A stretch of 64,000 bases of DNA, from contig JADKJX010000001.1 of the NCBI GenBank assembly GCA_016720775.1, positions 1,054,001 to 1,118,000 on the forward strand. Direction: 5' to 3'. Shown piece by piece: positions 8,602 to 17,661 of this stretch. A program made the translations under genes and the position numbers. The notes under the pieces were generated by a model. That model did no database searches, was not told the DNA's origin, and worked only from the letters and a program-made list of their open reading frames with translations. Numbering within the stretch: position 1 is the first letter of the stretch; each line of letters opens with the position of its first letter. Source of the DNA: Chitinophagaceae bacterium. Lineage in GTDB: Bacteria > Bacteroidota > Bacteroidia > Chitinophagales > Chitinophagaceae.

Positions 8602-11600
8602 TTATTTTTTAAAAGCTTTTAATCTTTTCCTTCTCAATTTGTTTTTATGTTCTTTTATAGCTTCAATCAGCAATGGGACAAGCTTGGCATAATCCACTCC
8701 CTTGTACCCCTTATCGTTGATCTCGTATACAGCCGATGGCATTACTTTTTCTACCTCCTGTGCAATTAACCCGGTTTGCCTGTTGTTGCTGAAATTCATT
8801 TCCGGGAATTCCTCTTTACGCATAAAATATTCCACACCATTCAGGTTCATTAATTTCTGCAGCGGATCCTGAATAGCGGTTATTTGTTTTTTAAACCGCT
8901 CATCAGAAGGATAGGCTGTACCGCCAACAGTTAATACACTGGTTGTATTATTCAGCCACATGGTTTGGGTAAAATTGCCGGCATTATCCTGGTAGCCAAA
9001 AGAAATTTTGGCTGCTGCATAATCGCTGTGTATTCGCAACTCATTTCCATAAACACCAATGCCTACTTCACCCGTACCTCCGGGGTACAGTAAAATTTTT
9101 TCGCCTAAAGCGGCAGGGAACGAAAGTGGGCGTGTTGGATTATTTGTTCCTATACCTACATTACCATTCCCTTTTATCCGTAGTTTTTCTGAAAGACTGC
9201 CAAAACCAGCTTGTGCTGTTGAAAACGTAAGATCAATGGATTCTGTACTTGCAACTGCATTTTGCAGATCACCCTGTATCATTGCTGCCACCACATCGGT
9301 ATTAGAAGTATTTTTTACACTAAACGCTATGTTGGGATAATTGGAACCGGGTACATTTCCTTTTATAAGTAAACCACCATAACCACCAAAATTCTTTTGG
9401 TCAATGGTTACCTGGCCGTTTACATTTAATCTTGAAGTTGGAGTAACTGTGCCAATACCAACATTTACAGCATCGGCCCCTGTGCCACCCAATACCAGGC
9501 TGTTGCTGGCTGCAACTTTTGCATTATAGCCAATTGCTGTTGCATTGGAAAGATTAGCCGAAGTGACATCGGCAGCATATCCAATTGCCGTGTTATTACT
9601 ACCCGTGGTATTTGTGTAAAGCGACCTGTACCCGGAGGCGGTGTTTTTATTGCCTGAAATATTATTAAAGAGTGCGTCACTTCCATCAGCGGTATTATTA
9701 TCACCCTGTGTATTTGAACCTAAGGATGAAGTGCCGTGGGCAGAATTGTAGATCCCAATTGTATTTGAAATAAGTGCATAACTTCCACTGCCTGTATTTT
9801 GATACCCGGTAGTATTTGCTGAAAGTACATTTATACCATCTGCCGTATTGGAATAGCCTGTGGTATTTGCAAATAAGCTGTTATACCCGGTTGCTGTATT
9901 GTCTGCCCCCCTTGAATTTGTAAACAATGCTTTAGAACCCACTGCCGTATTTCTTTTTCCTTCACCCGGAAAAAGTGTTCCTGTTCCATTATTATATAAG
10001 GCACTGTCGCCAATAGCTACCAGGTTGCTGCGGTCAGTATTTTTCATTAAAGCTTCGGTGCCCAGTGCAACATTGCTGTACCCGCTGGTATTAAAGTATA
10101 AAGCACTGTTTCCAATGGCGGTATTATTGTTGCCTGTTGTGTTGGAACTTAATACAGCGCTGCCCATTGCTGTATTTCTGCTACCGGTACTGTTAAAGGC
10201 TGCGGCAAAACTACCTACAGCCGTGTTATCATTTCCTGTATTATTTGTGGCCATGGCATTAAGGCCCATAGCGGTATTGGAATTACCACTTGTATTATTG
10301 ACCAGCGAGCCTGTTCCATTGGCTGTATTTTGAGCACCGGTTGAATTACTTCTTAGTGCATTTGTACCGGTTGCTGTATTGTAATAGCCGGTGGTATTTG
10401 CAAATAAGGCTTTGGAACCAAATGCTGAATTCTCTGTAGCCTGGAAACCCACTGCACCCACTCCATTATTATATAAAGCGCTGTCGCCAACAGCTACCAG
10501 GTTACTGCGAACCGTGTTTCTTAATAAGGCTTCCGTACCTATTGCTACATTGCTATACCCGGAAATATTTAAGTTTAAAGCTAAAAATCCAGCGGCCGTA
10601 TTATTATTACCGCTTGTATTAAAAGCCAATGCTGCGTTTCCTATTCCCGTATTGTTGTTTCCCGAGGAGTTGAAGAACATGGAATTTAAACCCATAGAAG
10701 TATTAGCGTTTCCAATGGTATTGTTTACGAGCGCTCCAGTGCCATTGGCTGTATTTTGAGCACCGGTTGAATTGTTTCTGAGCGCATTTGTTCCGGTTGC
10801 TGTATTATAATAACCGGTAGTATTTGCAAATAAGGCTTTGGATCCAAATGCAGAATTCAGGGTGCCATCATACGAATTAACTGCGCCCACCCCGTTATTA
10901 AACAAAGCACTATCGCCAACAGCCACCAGGTTGCTGCGGTTACCGGTATTAAAAAGAGCGCCTGTGCCAAGGGCAATATTTGAGTAACCTGTGGTATTAA
11001 AATATAAAGCAGTGAACCCGATCCCGATATTACTGCTGCCGGAAGTATTATATCGCATGGCATCGCTTCCTAATGCGGTATTCTGGCCGCCGGTGGTATT
11101 TAAGTACATGGCCAACTGGCCAATGGCGGTATTCTGACTTCCGCTGGTATTGGAGTATAAGCTATAAACTCCCGATGCTGTATTGTACGAACCATTTGAG
11201 TTAAACCTTAAAGCACCCCATCCCAGGCCGGTATTATTTTCACCTGTTTTATTACCGGAAAGAGATTTAAAACCTATGGCGGTATTCCAGCTTCCTGTAG
11301 TGGACGAGTCCAGTGTTCTAAAACCAAATGAAGTGTTGTTAGTGATCGTATCAACATATCCGGAACGCACATTATTCACCCTTATGATAAATGGTTTGGC
11401 ATCCAGTGTTGGTATAAAATTTGTGGCTGAATCAATTCCCGGGTTCCCCGATAAACTCCATCCGCTTGCCGCCACGATCGTTTGCCAGTTCGGTACTGCA
11501 GCACTTCCCATATTTACCATTAACTGGTTTTTGACCGTATCCATTACAAGCAATCCTTTAGCAGGATTTGCAATGGCTGTAACAGCCGCAGAACTCATGC

Positions 11601-11781
11601 GTGGTATCAGCAGGCCTTTTGCACTGCTTTTAATCTCCAGCATGGCACTGTTGTCTGGTGTAGCCGTGCCAATACCTACGTTTTGTGCATTGGCAAAAAA
11701 CAAGGTGGTCAAAAAGTGCAGGAGTAACAGGTATTTTTTTATCCGATAGCTATCGGATTTATTTTGATCAGCATTTTTCAT
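8602..11781 (-). CDS. Large S74-chaperoned repeat fibre protein
   Basis: A 1059-residue secreted fibre. The N-terminus has a long charged stretch, then the leader core YLLLLHFLTTLFFANAQ, NVGIGTATP and 'SAMLEIKSSAKGLLIPRMS'. Residues about 150-770 are some 35 repeats of about 17 residues of the type NTAIGQLAMYLNTTGGQ. The repeats are organised in larger blocks marked by a thrice-occurring 'RSNLVA(V/I)GDSAL(F/Y)NNG'. The C-terminus is an S74 chaperone domain with PSDERFKKQI (Ser about 959 and Lys five later) and RQTGLIAQEVEKVMPSAV. The last 15 residues are basic (KNKLRRKRLKAFKK). One extra A in the preceding A-run would instead give the more usual acidic coiled-coil end KKQIEKEKIKSF, so a small indel there is possible. 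It heads an operon with the decayed paralogue and the LytTR gene. Confidence 0.88.
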   Translation of the reverse strand: MKNADQNKSDSYRIKKYLLLLHFLTTLFFANAQNVGIGTATPDNSAMLEIKSSAKGLLIPRMSSAAVTAIANPAKGLLVMDTVKNQLMVNMGSAAVPNWQTIVAASGWSLSGNPGIDSATNFIPTLDAKPFIIRVNNVRSGYVDTITNNTSFGFRTLDSSTTGSWNTAIGFKSLSGNKTGENNTGLGWGALRFNSNGSYNTASGVYSLYSNTSGSQNTAIGQLAMYLNTTGGQNTALGSDAMRYNTSGSSNIGIGFTALYFNTTGYSNIALGTGALFNTGNRSNLVAVGDSALFNNGVGAVNSYDGTLNSAFGSKALFANTTGYYNTATGTNALRNNSTGAQNTANGTGALVNNTIGNANTSMGLNSMFFNSSGNNNTGIGNAALAFNTSGNNNTAAGFLALNLNISGYSNVAIGTEALLRNTVRSNLVAVGDSALYNNGVGAVGFQATENSAFGSKALFANTTGYYNTATGTNALRSNSTGAQNTANGTGSLVNNTSGNSNTAMGLNAMATNNTGNDNTAVGSFAAAFNSTGSRNTAMGSAVLSSNTTGNNNTAIGNSALYFNTSGYSNVALGTEALMKNTDRSNLVAIGDSALYNNGTGTLFPGEGKRNTAVGSKALFTNSRGADNTATGYNSLFANTTGYSNTADGINVLSANTTGYQNTGSGSYALISNTIGIYNSAHGTSSLGSNTQGDNNTADGSDALFNNISGNKNTASGYRSLYTNTTGSNNTAIGYAADVTSANLSNATAIGYNAKVAASNSLVLGGTGADAVNVGIGTVTPTSRLNVNGQVTIDQKNFGGYGGLLIKGNVPGSNYPNIAFSVKNTSNTDVVAAMIQGDLQNAVASTESIDLTFSTAQAGFGSLSEKLRIKGNGNVGIGTNNPTRPLSFPAALGEKILLYPGGTGEVGIGVYGNELRIHSDYAAAKISFGYQDNAGNFTQTMWLNNTTSVLTVGGTAYPSDERFKKQITAIQDPLQKLMNLNGVEYFMRKEEFPEMNFSNNRQTGLIAQEVEKVMPSAVYEINDKGYKGVDYAKLVPLLIEAIKEHKNKLRRKRLKAFKK
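11741..11758. repeat. Perfect 18-bp palindrome ATCCGATAGCTATCGGAT
   Basis: A perfect palindrome inside the 5' coding part of the fibre gene, encoding the SDSYRI segment before the leader core. The unusually long charged n-region of this signal peptide, compared with its paralogues, is explained by this insertion. I recognise similar short palindromes as dispersed repeats in this group of bacteria, but no second copy was seen in this window. Confidence 0.7.
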
Positions 11782-11810
11782 AAAACCGGTTGTTTACTTT
11801 ATTGATACAA

Positions 11811-11863
11811 CAAATATTGCTTATTGTACCAGGTCGGCTTATCCCTTAAAAACAGGATATTTT
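11811..11863 (-). promoter_or_regulatory. Promoter with shared operator, upstream of the large fibre gene
   Basis: On the minus strand AATATTTG (11811-11818, one mismatch to TAnnTTTG) is preceded after 22 nt by ATCCC-N8-AGGAT (11841-11858) and ATTTT (11859-11863). A further half-site AAAACAGGA lies at 11866-11874, 17 nt from the same word at 11849-11857. The element also lies about 90 nt upstream of the divergent histidine kinase gene, so it could act on both. Confidence 0.55.
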
Positions 11864-11954
11864 TTAAAACAGGAAAAATCATGGAAAAAGGGGAGGCGCA
11901 CGGAGTGGCTATTGCTTTTATTTGTAAAGTGAACGTAAAAGATTACTTTACTGT

Positions 11955-13916
11955 ATGAGAAAAATATCAGTCATATGTATTTGCCTTCTCTTTTTTAAAA
12001 CGGCGGCAACGCAGCAACATCTTGTTGACAGTATCACAAAAGAGTTGCAGCAACCAATGACCGACAGTAACAGGGCTATAAGTATGATGCGGCTGGCTAT
12101 TGATTACGAAGTTGTAGATACCGCCAAAGCTTATAAGGCTTACCGGGATGCGATAAAGTTTGCCGGTGAAAAGAACCTGTATTATTGCCTGGGACGTATA
12201 TATCAGAATCAGTCTTTTTTATTCAGTACTGCTGCCAACTATATACAAGCAAAGACCAGTCTTGATACGGCGATCTTTAATTATCAAAAATCAGATAATC
12301 CAAAAGCAAGAAAATTTGAAGCGGGCGCCTATGGTGATATTGCGAATGCATTAAAAAACCATAATGAATTACAGCAGTCTGTACAGTATCATTTAAAGAG
12401 TATCTCTTTATTTGAGAAACTGGGGCTCGAAGGTGAATTGGTTATCCGCTATTGCAATGTATCCACACTTTTCGGCGACATCAATGAGTACGATAAGCAA
12501 AAAGAATATGCGTATAAAGCACTCGGTTCGGCTAAAAGATCCGGCACCGGCCAAAACCTGTTCATGGCTTATTTTATTCTTGCAAATTCATACAGCATGC
12601 AGGATGACAATATAACTGCAAAAAAATACATTGATAGTGCGAAGTTTTATTTTGCTGAAAATTCAAATATTGATATTGCCTTTAGTTATTACCTGGTTAC
12701 CGCCCAGGTTTTCAAAAAGATAGACCAGCTTGATTCATCATTTTATTATTTTAAAAAGTGTTTTGATGAATCAGTAAAATACAACTACAGTTATGGGAAA
12801 GCCGAATCGCAGGTGCAAATGGGCGCCATTGCGATCCTTCAAAAAAAATATGCAGATGCGGAGAAATATTTAACAGCGGGGATAGCAGCAGCCAAAGTAA
12901 TTAATTATCACAATATCCTGGATGAGGGATATAAATACCTGTCGGATGTTTATGCAGCAACCGGCCGATACAAACAGGCCTATGAATCTTTTCAAAAGTA
13001 TAAGGAGTTCAATGATTCTGCGGTTAATATGGAATCAAAAAAAAATGTAACAGAGCTTGAAAAAAAATACCAAACGAGGAAAAAAGAAAGCCTGATAAAA
13101 CAACTGGAAGCAGAAAAAAAAGTGCAGCAACTTTCCATCCGTCAAAAAAATACCCTGAATTATATTTTGATTGCCGGTGCCATGGCATTACTTATCATTT
13201 CATTGCTGTCTTACCGCACGTATAAACAAAAACAAAAACTTCAGCAACAGCGCATTGCCGAATTGGAAACCCAGCAGCAGCTAACCGCTACTGAAGCTGT
13301 GTTACAGGGGGAAGAGCAGGAACGGACAAGACTGGCAAAAGACCTGCACGATGGCCTGGGAGGCATGTTATCCGGGATAAAATACTCATTTAATACTATG
13401 AAAGGAAATCTGATCATGACGCCTGAAAACAGCCAGGCCTTTGAACGAAGCATGGATATGCTGGACAGTTCCATTAAAGAAATGCGCCGGGTGGCACATA
13501 ATATGATGCCGGAGGCACTGGTTAAATTTGGCCTGGATACGGCACTTAAGGATTTTTGTAATGATGTTAACCAGTCAGGTGCATTGCAGGTTTCCTACCA
13601 GTCAATTGGATTGGAAAATGAAGTAATAGTGCAGACAACTGCAATAACTATTTACCGCATTGTACAGGAACTGATCAACAATACCATGAAGCATGCTGCT
13701 GCAAAAACTGCTATTGTGCAGGTTTCAAAATCAGGTAGCCAATTGGCCATAACAGTTGAAGACGACGGTATCGGCTTTGATACAGCCCTGCTGAAAGGAT
13801 CTAAAGGAATTGGCTGGAGCAATATTCAAAACAGGGTTGAGTTTTTAAAGGGTACGTTGGATGTGCGGTCAGAAAAAGAAAAAGGAACTTCTGTTCATAT
13901 TGAGCTGAATGTTTAA
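11955..13916 (+). CDS. TPR-domain sensor histidine kinase (HisKA_3 type)
   Basis: Membrane-bound sensor kinase. It starts with a leader-like segment (MRKISVICICLLFFKTAATQ), then about 330 residues of TPR helices in the periplasm, a coiled coil, and one membrane span near residues 400-418 (LNYILIAGAMALLIISLLSY). The HisKA_3 dimerisation box RTRLAKDLHDGLGG follows, with the phospho-accepting His at about residue 465, and then an HATPase domain (VQELINNTMKHAAAKTA; DDGIGFD; GSKGIGWSNI). The response regulator gene follows 11 nt later and is surely its partner. The pair is divergent from the fibre operon, so control of surface proteins is possible but unproven. Confidence 0.92.
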   Translation: MRKISVICICLLFFKTAATQQHLVDSITKELQQPMTDSNRAISMMRLAIDYEVVDTAKAYKAYRDAIKFAGEKNLYYCLGRIYQNQSFLFSTAANYIQAKTSLDTAIFNYQKSDNPKARKFEAGAYGDIANALKNHNELQQSVQYHLKSISLFEKLGLEGELVIRYCNVSTLFGDINEYDKQKEYAYKALGSAKRSGTGQNLFMAYFILANSYSMQDDNITAKKYIDSAKFYFAENSNIDIAFSYYLVTAQVFKKIDQLDSSFYYFKKCFDESVKYNYSYGKAESQVQMGAIAILQKKYADAEKYLTAGIAAAKVINYHNILDEGYKYLSDVYAATGRYKQAYESFQKYKEFNDSAVNMESKKNVTELEKKYQTRKKESLIKQLEAEKKVQQLSIRQKNTLNYILIAGAMALLIISLLSYRTYKQKQKLQQQRIAELETQQQLTATEAVLQGEEQERTRLAKDLHDGLGGMLSGIKYSFNTMKGNLIMTPENSQAFERSMDMLDSSIKEMRRVAHNMMPEALVKFGLDTALKDFCNDVNQSGALQVSYQSIGLENEVIVQTTAITIYRIVQELINNTMKHAAAKTAIVQVSKSGSQLAITVEDDGIGFDTALLKGSKGIGWSNIQNRVEFLKGTLDVRSEKEKGTSVHIELNV

Positions 13917-13927
13917 CAGCATGAACC

Positions 13928-14548
13928 ATGGCCATTAAATTATTTATTGTTGACGATCACTTTATGGTGATAGAAGGTATTCATTCTTTATTGCAAAACG
14001 AAAATGATATTGAATGGATGGGGCATGCGGGCAATGCTGCATCCTGCCTGGCATTTTTGCATCAGCAAAAACCCGATGTGATCTTAATGGATGTCAACTT
14101 ACCGGATAAAAGCGGTATTGACCTGTGTAAAGAAGTCAAGGAAAGATATCCTGGAATATTCATTGTGGGATTAAGCACCTATAACCAGCAAAGCTTTATT
14201 GAAAAAATGATGAGTAATGGCGCTTCGGGATATGTAATAAAAAATGCTACGCAGCAGGAACTGATGGAAGCCATTCATACCGTGGTTAAGGGGAAACAGT
14301 TTTTAAGTTTTGATGCCGCGGTGGCTTTACGAAAGCCGGATACCGGGCACGGCATGCCGGTTATCACCCGAAGGGAAAAGGAAGTGCTGGAACTTATTGC
14401 CGATGGAATGACGAATAATGAAATTGCCGGGAAACTTTTTATCAGTTCTACCACCGTGGATACACACCGCAAAAACCTGTTGACGAAATTTGAGGCAAAA
14501 AACACGGCTTCGTTGATCCGGATTGCTGCGCAGTTGAAAATTATCTGA
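13928..14548 (+). CDS. NarL/LuxR-family response regulator
   Basis: A 206-residue cytoplasmic DNA-binding regulator, partner of the TPR kinase just upstream. The receiver domain has the acidic pair D9-D10, the phosphorylated Asp at about residue 55 (ILMDVNLPDKSG) and the conserved Lys in GASGYVIKNA. The C-terminal LuxR-type helix-turn-helix reads TRREKEVLELIADGMTNNEIA, then STTVDTHRKNLLTKF. The start at 13928 gives the usual MAIKLFIVDDHFMVIEGI. It ends 16 nt before the convergent NamZ-like gene. Confidence 0.95.
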   Translation: MAIKLFIVDDHFMVIEGIHSLLQNENDIEWMGHAGNAASCLAFLHQQKPDVILMDVNLPDKSGIDLCKEVKERYPGIFIVGLSTYNQQSFIEKMMSNGASGYVIKNATQQELMEAIHTVVKGKQFLSFDAAVALRKPDTGHGMPVITRREKEVLELIADGMTNNEIAGKLFISSTTVDTHRKNLLTKFEAKNTASLIRIAAQLKII

Positions 14549-14564
14549 TACTTTCTTACCTCCT

Positions 14565-15815
14565 TCAGGGGATGGGGGCAAAATCATCATACAACAGGTA
14601 CTTCTTCCTTATTGCCTTAAATGCGGTCAGCCCGGGCTGCCAGCTTTCTCTTATCTCTTCTTCCGGCCTGCCTTGTTTGATCTGCTGCATAAAAACATCA
14701 TTGCCAGCCAGCTTGTTTATGAAATTGTTCTTTAAAAAAAAGGTATCCTTGCCAGGGAATAACCTGTACGCTTCAATAAAATATTTAAGTTGAATCTTTC
14801 CGTTGAGATTTTTCAATACTTCTTCATTACTGCCGCCCAGGTTCCACCCATAGCATTGCTGGTAAAAACATTTGCTGCTCTTGGCTCCCGCATTTGGTTT
14901 GGGAGTAAAGGAATACAAATTATTCGGTAAAGAAGGATGGCCAAAGATCTGAAAAGGTTTATCCGTTCCCCTTCCTTCACTCATCACGGTGCCTTCAAAA
15001 AAACAGGTAGAAGGATAGAGATAAATACTCTGCATCTCTTTTAAGTTCGGGGAAGGGTTAACCGGCAGTACGTATTTGGTCTTGTGATCATAGTTCTTGC
15101 ATTTGATCACGGTTACATGAAACGGGGTATCCGTCGTTGGTTCGGTAGTTACATTATAGGCATTGATCGCATTGGCTTTTGCCGATAACCAGTTTTCGCC
15201 GGTCAGCATCAAGGCATATTCACCGATGGTCATTCCATATACAATGGGAATAGGCTGCATGCCCACAAAACTTTTAAAATTGGTATCCAGCACCGGGCCA
15301 TCCACATAAAAACCGTTGGGGTTGGGCCGGTCGAGGATCATCAGTGGTTTATGATTCTCCAGTGCTGCTTCTAAATAATATTGCAGTGAAGAAATGAATG
15401 TATAAAAACGTACCCCCACATCCTGTATATCAAAGATCAGCACATCCACATCTTTCAGGTCATCCGGTGTTGGTTTTTTATGGGCGCCGTACAAACTGAT
15501 AACAGGCAGTCCTGTTTTTACATCTTTTGCATCATTTACTTTTTCGCCGGCATCGGCATCTCCCCTAAAACCATGTTCGGGCCCGAATATCTTCACCACC
15601 CTGATACCGCTTTTGATAAGGGTATCCACCAGGTGGGTGCCATTAACCAGGCTGGTCTGGTTGGCGAAAACGGCCACCGACTTCCCCTTCAGCAGGGGCA
15701 GGTAAACATGCATCCGGTCGGCACCTGTTATTACTGACTGACTATTTGTTGCCTGGCCCGAAACGGCGCCATAGCTGAACAGTAGAAAAATGAAAGCAGG
15801 CAATGATCTTTTCAT
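14565..15815 (-). CDS. Secreted exo-beta-N-acetylmuramidase NamZ-like (DUF1343, GH171)
   Basis: Predicted cell-wall sugar hydrolase releasing terminal MurNAc in peptidoglycan recycling or scavenging. It has a signal peptide (MKRSLPAFIFLLFSYGAVSGQ) and the DUF1343 landmarks: FANQTSLVNGTHLVDTL, FGPEHGFRGDADAGEKV, FDIQDVGVRFYTFISSL, ILDRPNPNGFYVDGPVL, CFFEGTVMSEGRGTDKPF and CYGWNL. The length of 416 residues matches the family. Substrate is inferred from characterised family members. No wall-recycling genes lie next to it. Confidence 0.88.
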   Translation of the reverse strand: MKRSLPAFIFLLFSYGAVSGQATNSQSVITGADRMHVYLPLLKGKSVAVFANQTSLVNGTHLVDTLIKSGIRVVKIFGPEHGFRGDADAGEKVNDAKDVKTGLPVISLYGAHKKPTPDDLKDVDVLIFDIQDVGVRFYTFISSLQYYLEAALENHKPLMILDRPNPNGFYVDGPVLDTNFKSFVGMQPIPIVYGMTIGEYALMLTGENWLSAKANAINAYNVTTEPTTDTPFHVTVIKCKNYDHKTKYVLPVNPSPNLKEMQSIYLYPSTCFFEGTVMSEGRGTDKPFQIFGHPSLPNNLYSFTPKPNAGAKSSKCFYQQCYGWNLGGSNEEVLKNLNGKIQLKYFIEAYRLFPGKDTFFLKNNFINKLAGNDVFMQQIKQGRPEEEIRESWQPGLTAFKAIRKKYLLYDDFAPIP

Positions 15816-15922
15816 GAAGTAAAGTTGGGTAAAATATTTTAATACCTGCTTCCATTTATATATTAATTTGCACCCTATTTATAATCTTTCCCCCGCTTGC
15901 AGGGGGATCAAAACAAAATTTT

Positions 15923-16351
15923 ATGCAACAGGTTAAAGAAGGAGATGTAGTAAAAGTTCACTACACAGGTAAATTGGTAAGCGGTGAGCAATTTGATTCT
16001 TCAACAGGCAGGGAGCCACTGGAATTTACAGTAGGCGCCGGCCAGATGATAAAAGGGTTTGATGCAGCCATGCCGGGAATGAGCCTGGGTGAAAAGAAAA
16101 CCATCAATATTTCGCCCGAAGAAGGCTATGGCCCAAGACTGGAAGAAGCCATCATTAATTTTCCAAAAGAAAATGTTCCTGCAGATATGCAGCTGGAACC
16201 AGGGATGCAGCTTACATTAAGCAACCAGGCCGGACAACCTTTCCCGGTGATCGTTACAGAAGTTAAAGAAGATGTGATCGTACTCGATGCCAATCATTTC
16301 CTCGCCGGACAGGAATTGGTATTTGATATTGAGCTGGTGGAGATAGTGTAA
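15923..16351 (+). CDS. FKBP-type peptidyl-prolyl isomerase, SlyD-like
   Basis: Cytoplasmic folding helper that isomerises Xaa-Pro bonds. The 142 residues comprise the FKBP core split by an insert-in-flap: VKVHYTGKLVSGEQFDSS at the start, LEFTVGAGQMIKGFDAAM, then an insert with ISPEEGYGPRLEEAI and VPADMQLEPGMQL, closing with LDANHFLAGQELVFDIELV. The NHFLAGQ word is typical of SlyD-type proteins. It lacks the His-rich metal-binding tail of E. coli SlyD. It stands alone between unrelated genes. Confidence 0.92.
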   Translation: MQQVKEGDVVKVHYTGKLVSGEQFDSSTGREPLEFTVGAGQMIKGFDAAMPGMSLGEKKTINISPEEGYGPRLEEAIINFPKENVPADMQLEPGMQLTLSNQAGQPFPVIVTEVKEDVIVLDANHFLAGQELVFDIELVEIV

Positions 16352-16358
16352 GTTACAG

Positions 16359-16450
16359 GTTTGAAGTTTGTGGTTTGAAGTTCATGATTATTTCAGAATG
16401 TATCTTACAAAACAAGCTTAACATCAAACTTTAAACCACAAACCTCAAAC
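16359..16450. repeat. Inverted repeat of TTTGAAGTTTGTGGTTTGAAG type
   Basis: Left arm 16359-16383 (TTTGAAGTTTGTGGTTTGAA) and right arm 16421-16450 (TTTAAACCACAAACCTCAAA) are inverted copies about 37 nt apart. The same word family occurs at 49116-49180, 51981-52046 and, as one arm, inside kmo at 44643-44671. It fills the spacer between the FKBP and pepT genes. Confidence 0.75.
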
Positions 16451-16456
16451 AACTAT

Positions 16457-17660
16457 ATGATACAGATAAGTCCCGATAACATTGCCGATCGTTTTATGCG
16501 TTATGTGCAGGTAGATACACAAAGCGACCCCACCAGTTCCGCACATCCTACTACCGAAAAACAAAAAGACCTTGGTAAGCTTTTGCTGAAGGAACTTTTT
16601 GGTATGGGCATTACCAATGCTTCCACCGATGAGTTTGGCTATGTGTATGCAACCATTCCTTCCAACAGCGATAAAAAAAATATACCGGCCATTTGTTTTT
16701 GTGCACACGTGGATACGGCACCTGACTGCAGCGGCACCAATGTTAAGCCAATACTACATCGGTATTACGACGGCAAGGACATTATCTTACCCGATGATAC
16801 CACCCAGGTATTGCGCATTAGTGATTCTCCTTATTTAAAAAATCATCTGAACAGCGGCGTAATTACAACCAGTGGAGCCACTTTGCTTGGGGCCGATGAT
16901 AAAAGCGGTGTGGCTGCCATCATGGAAGCTGCCTTGTATTTCATACAGAACCCCGCTGTTAAACATGGCGATATAAAGATCTTATTTACGCCCGATGAAG
17001 AAGTGGGACAGGGTACGGCAAAAGTGGATATGCAGAAACTGGGTGCACAGTTTGGCTATACATTGGATGGTGGTGAAGCCGGAAGCCTGGAAGACGAGAC
17101 CTTTAGTGCAGATGGTGCATTGATAACGGTGCATGGCGTGATCGTTCACCCCGGTTATGCAAAAGATAAATTAGTGAATGCATTGAAAGTAGCAGCAGCT
17201 ATTTTAGATGCGTTGCCGAAGAATGAATGGAGCCCCGAAACAACAGAGAAGCGTGAAGGGTTTGTACATCCTACGGCTGTGAACGGCATTGCAGAAAAGG
17301 CAACGATCCAATTCATTGTCCGGGATTTTACGCTTGCGGGTTTACAGCAACATCACGAAAGGTTGAAAAAAATTGCAACAGATACCGTTGCAAAATTTCC
17401 CGGGGCAGTAATGGAGTATGCGGCACAGGAAAGCTTATGCCGAAGAAGCCATACAGCGGGCCGGGCTTACAATGAAGAAAGAAAGCATCCGCGGTGGTAC
17501 CGATGGCAGCCGTTTCAGTTTTATGGGAATGCCCTGTCCTAATATTTTCACCGGCATGCAGAATATACACAGCAAACTGGAATGGATCGGTACAAAAGAT
17601 ATGGCTAAGGCTACTGAAACAATTGTGCATTTGGCGATGATATGGGAAGAAAAAAGTTAG
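16457..17660 (+). pseudogene. pepT: Peptidase T (tripeptidase), frame broken by an internal deletion
   Basis: Zinc aminopeptidase that would cleave N-terminal residues from tripeptides. Residues 1-320 are intact: RFMRYVQVDTQSDPTSS, the first metal ligand in CFCAHVDTAPD, the bridging Asp in LLGADDKSGVAA, the catalytic Glu pair in FTPDEEVGQG, and the Asp in YTLDGGEAGSLEDE. After VMEYAAQE (17410-17430) the frame is lost. The other frame continues AYAEEAIQRAGL, IRGGTDGSRFSFMG, and the last His ligand in NIHSKLEW. About 15-20 residues expected between the two parts are missing, so this is a deletion not divisible by three. As written, the enzyme lacks its last metal ligand and should be inactive. 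Confidence 0.85.
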
Positions 17661-17661
17661 A

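Noticed and set aside
9480..11300. Regular short repeats with about 51-nt period, resembling a CRISPR or tandem satellite array
   Set aside because: The repeats are degenerate, keep one open reading frame and encode NTAIG...NTTG motifs of a fibre protein; there are no unique spacers and no cas genes.
9860..11749. Long plus-strand open frames (157, 122 and 188 codons) opposite the large fibre gene
   Set aside because: They are antisense shadows of the repeat region with repetitive Val/Leu/Pro content, no start context and no family match.
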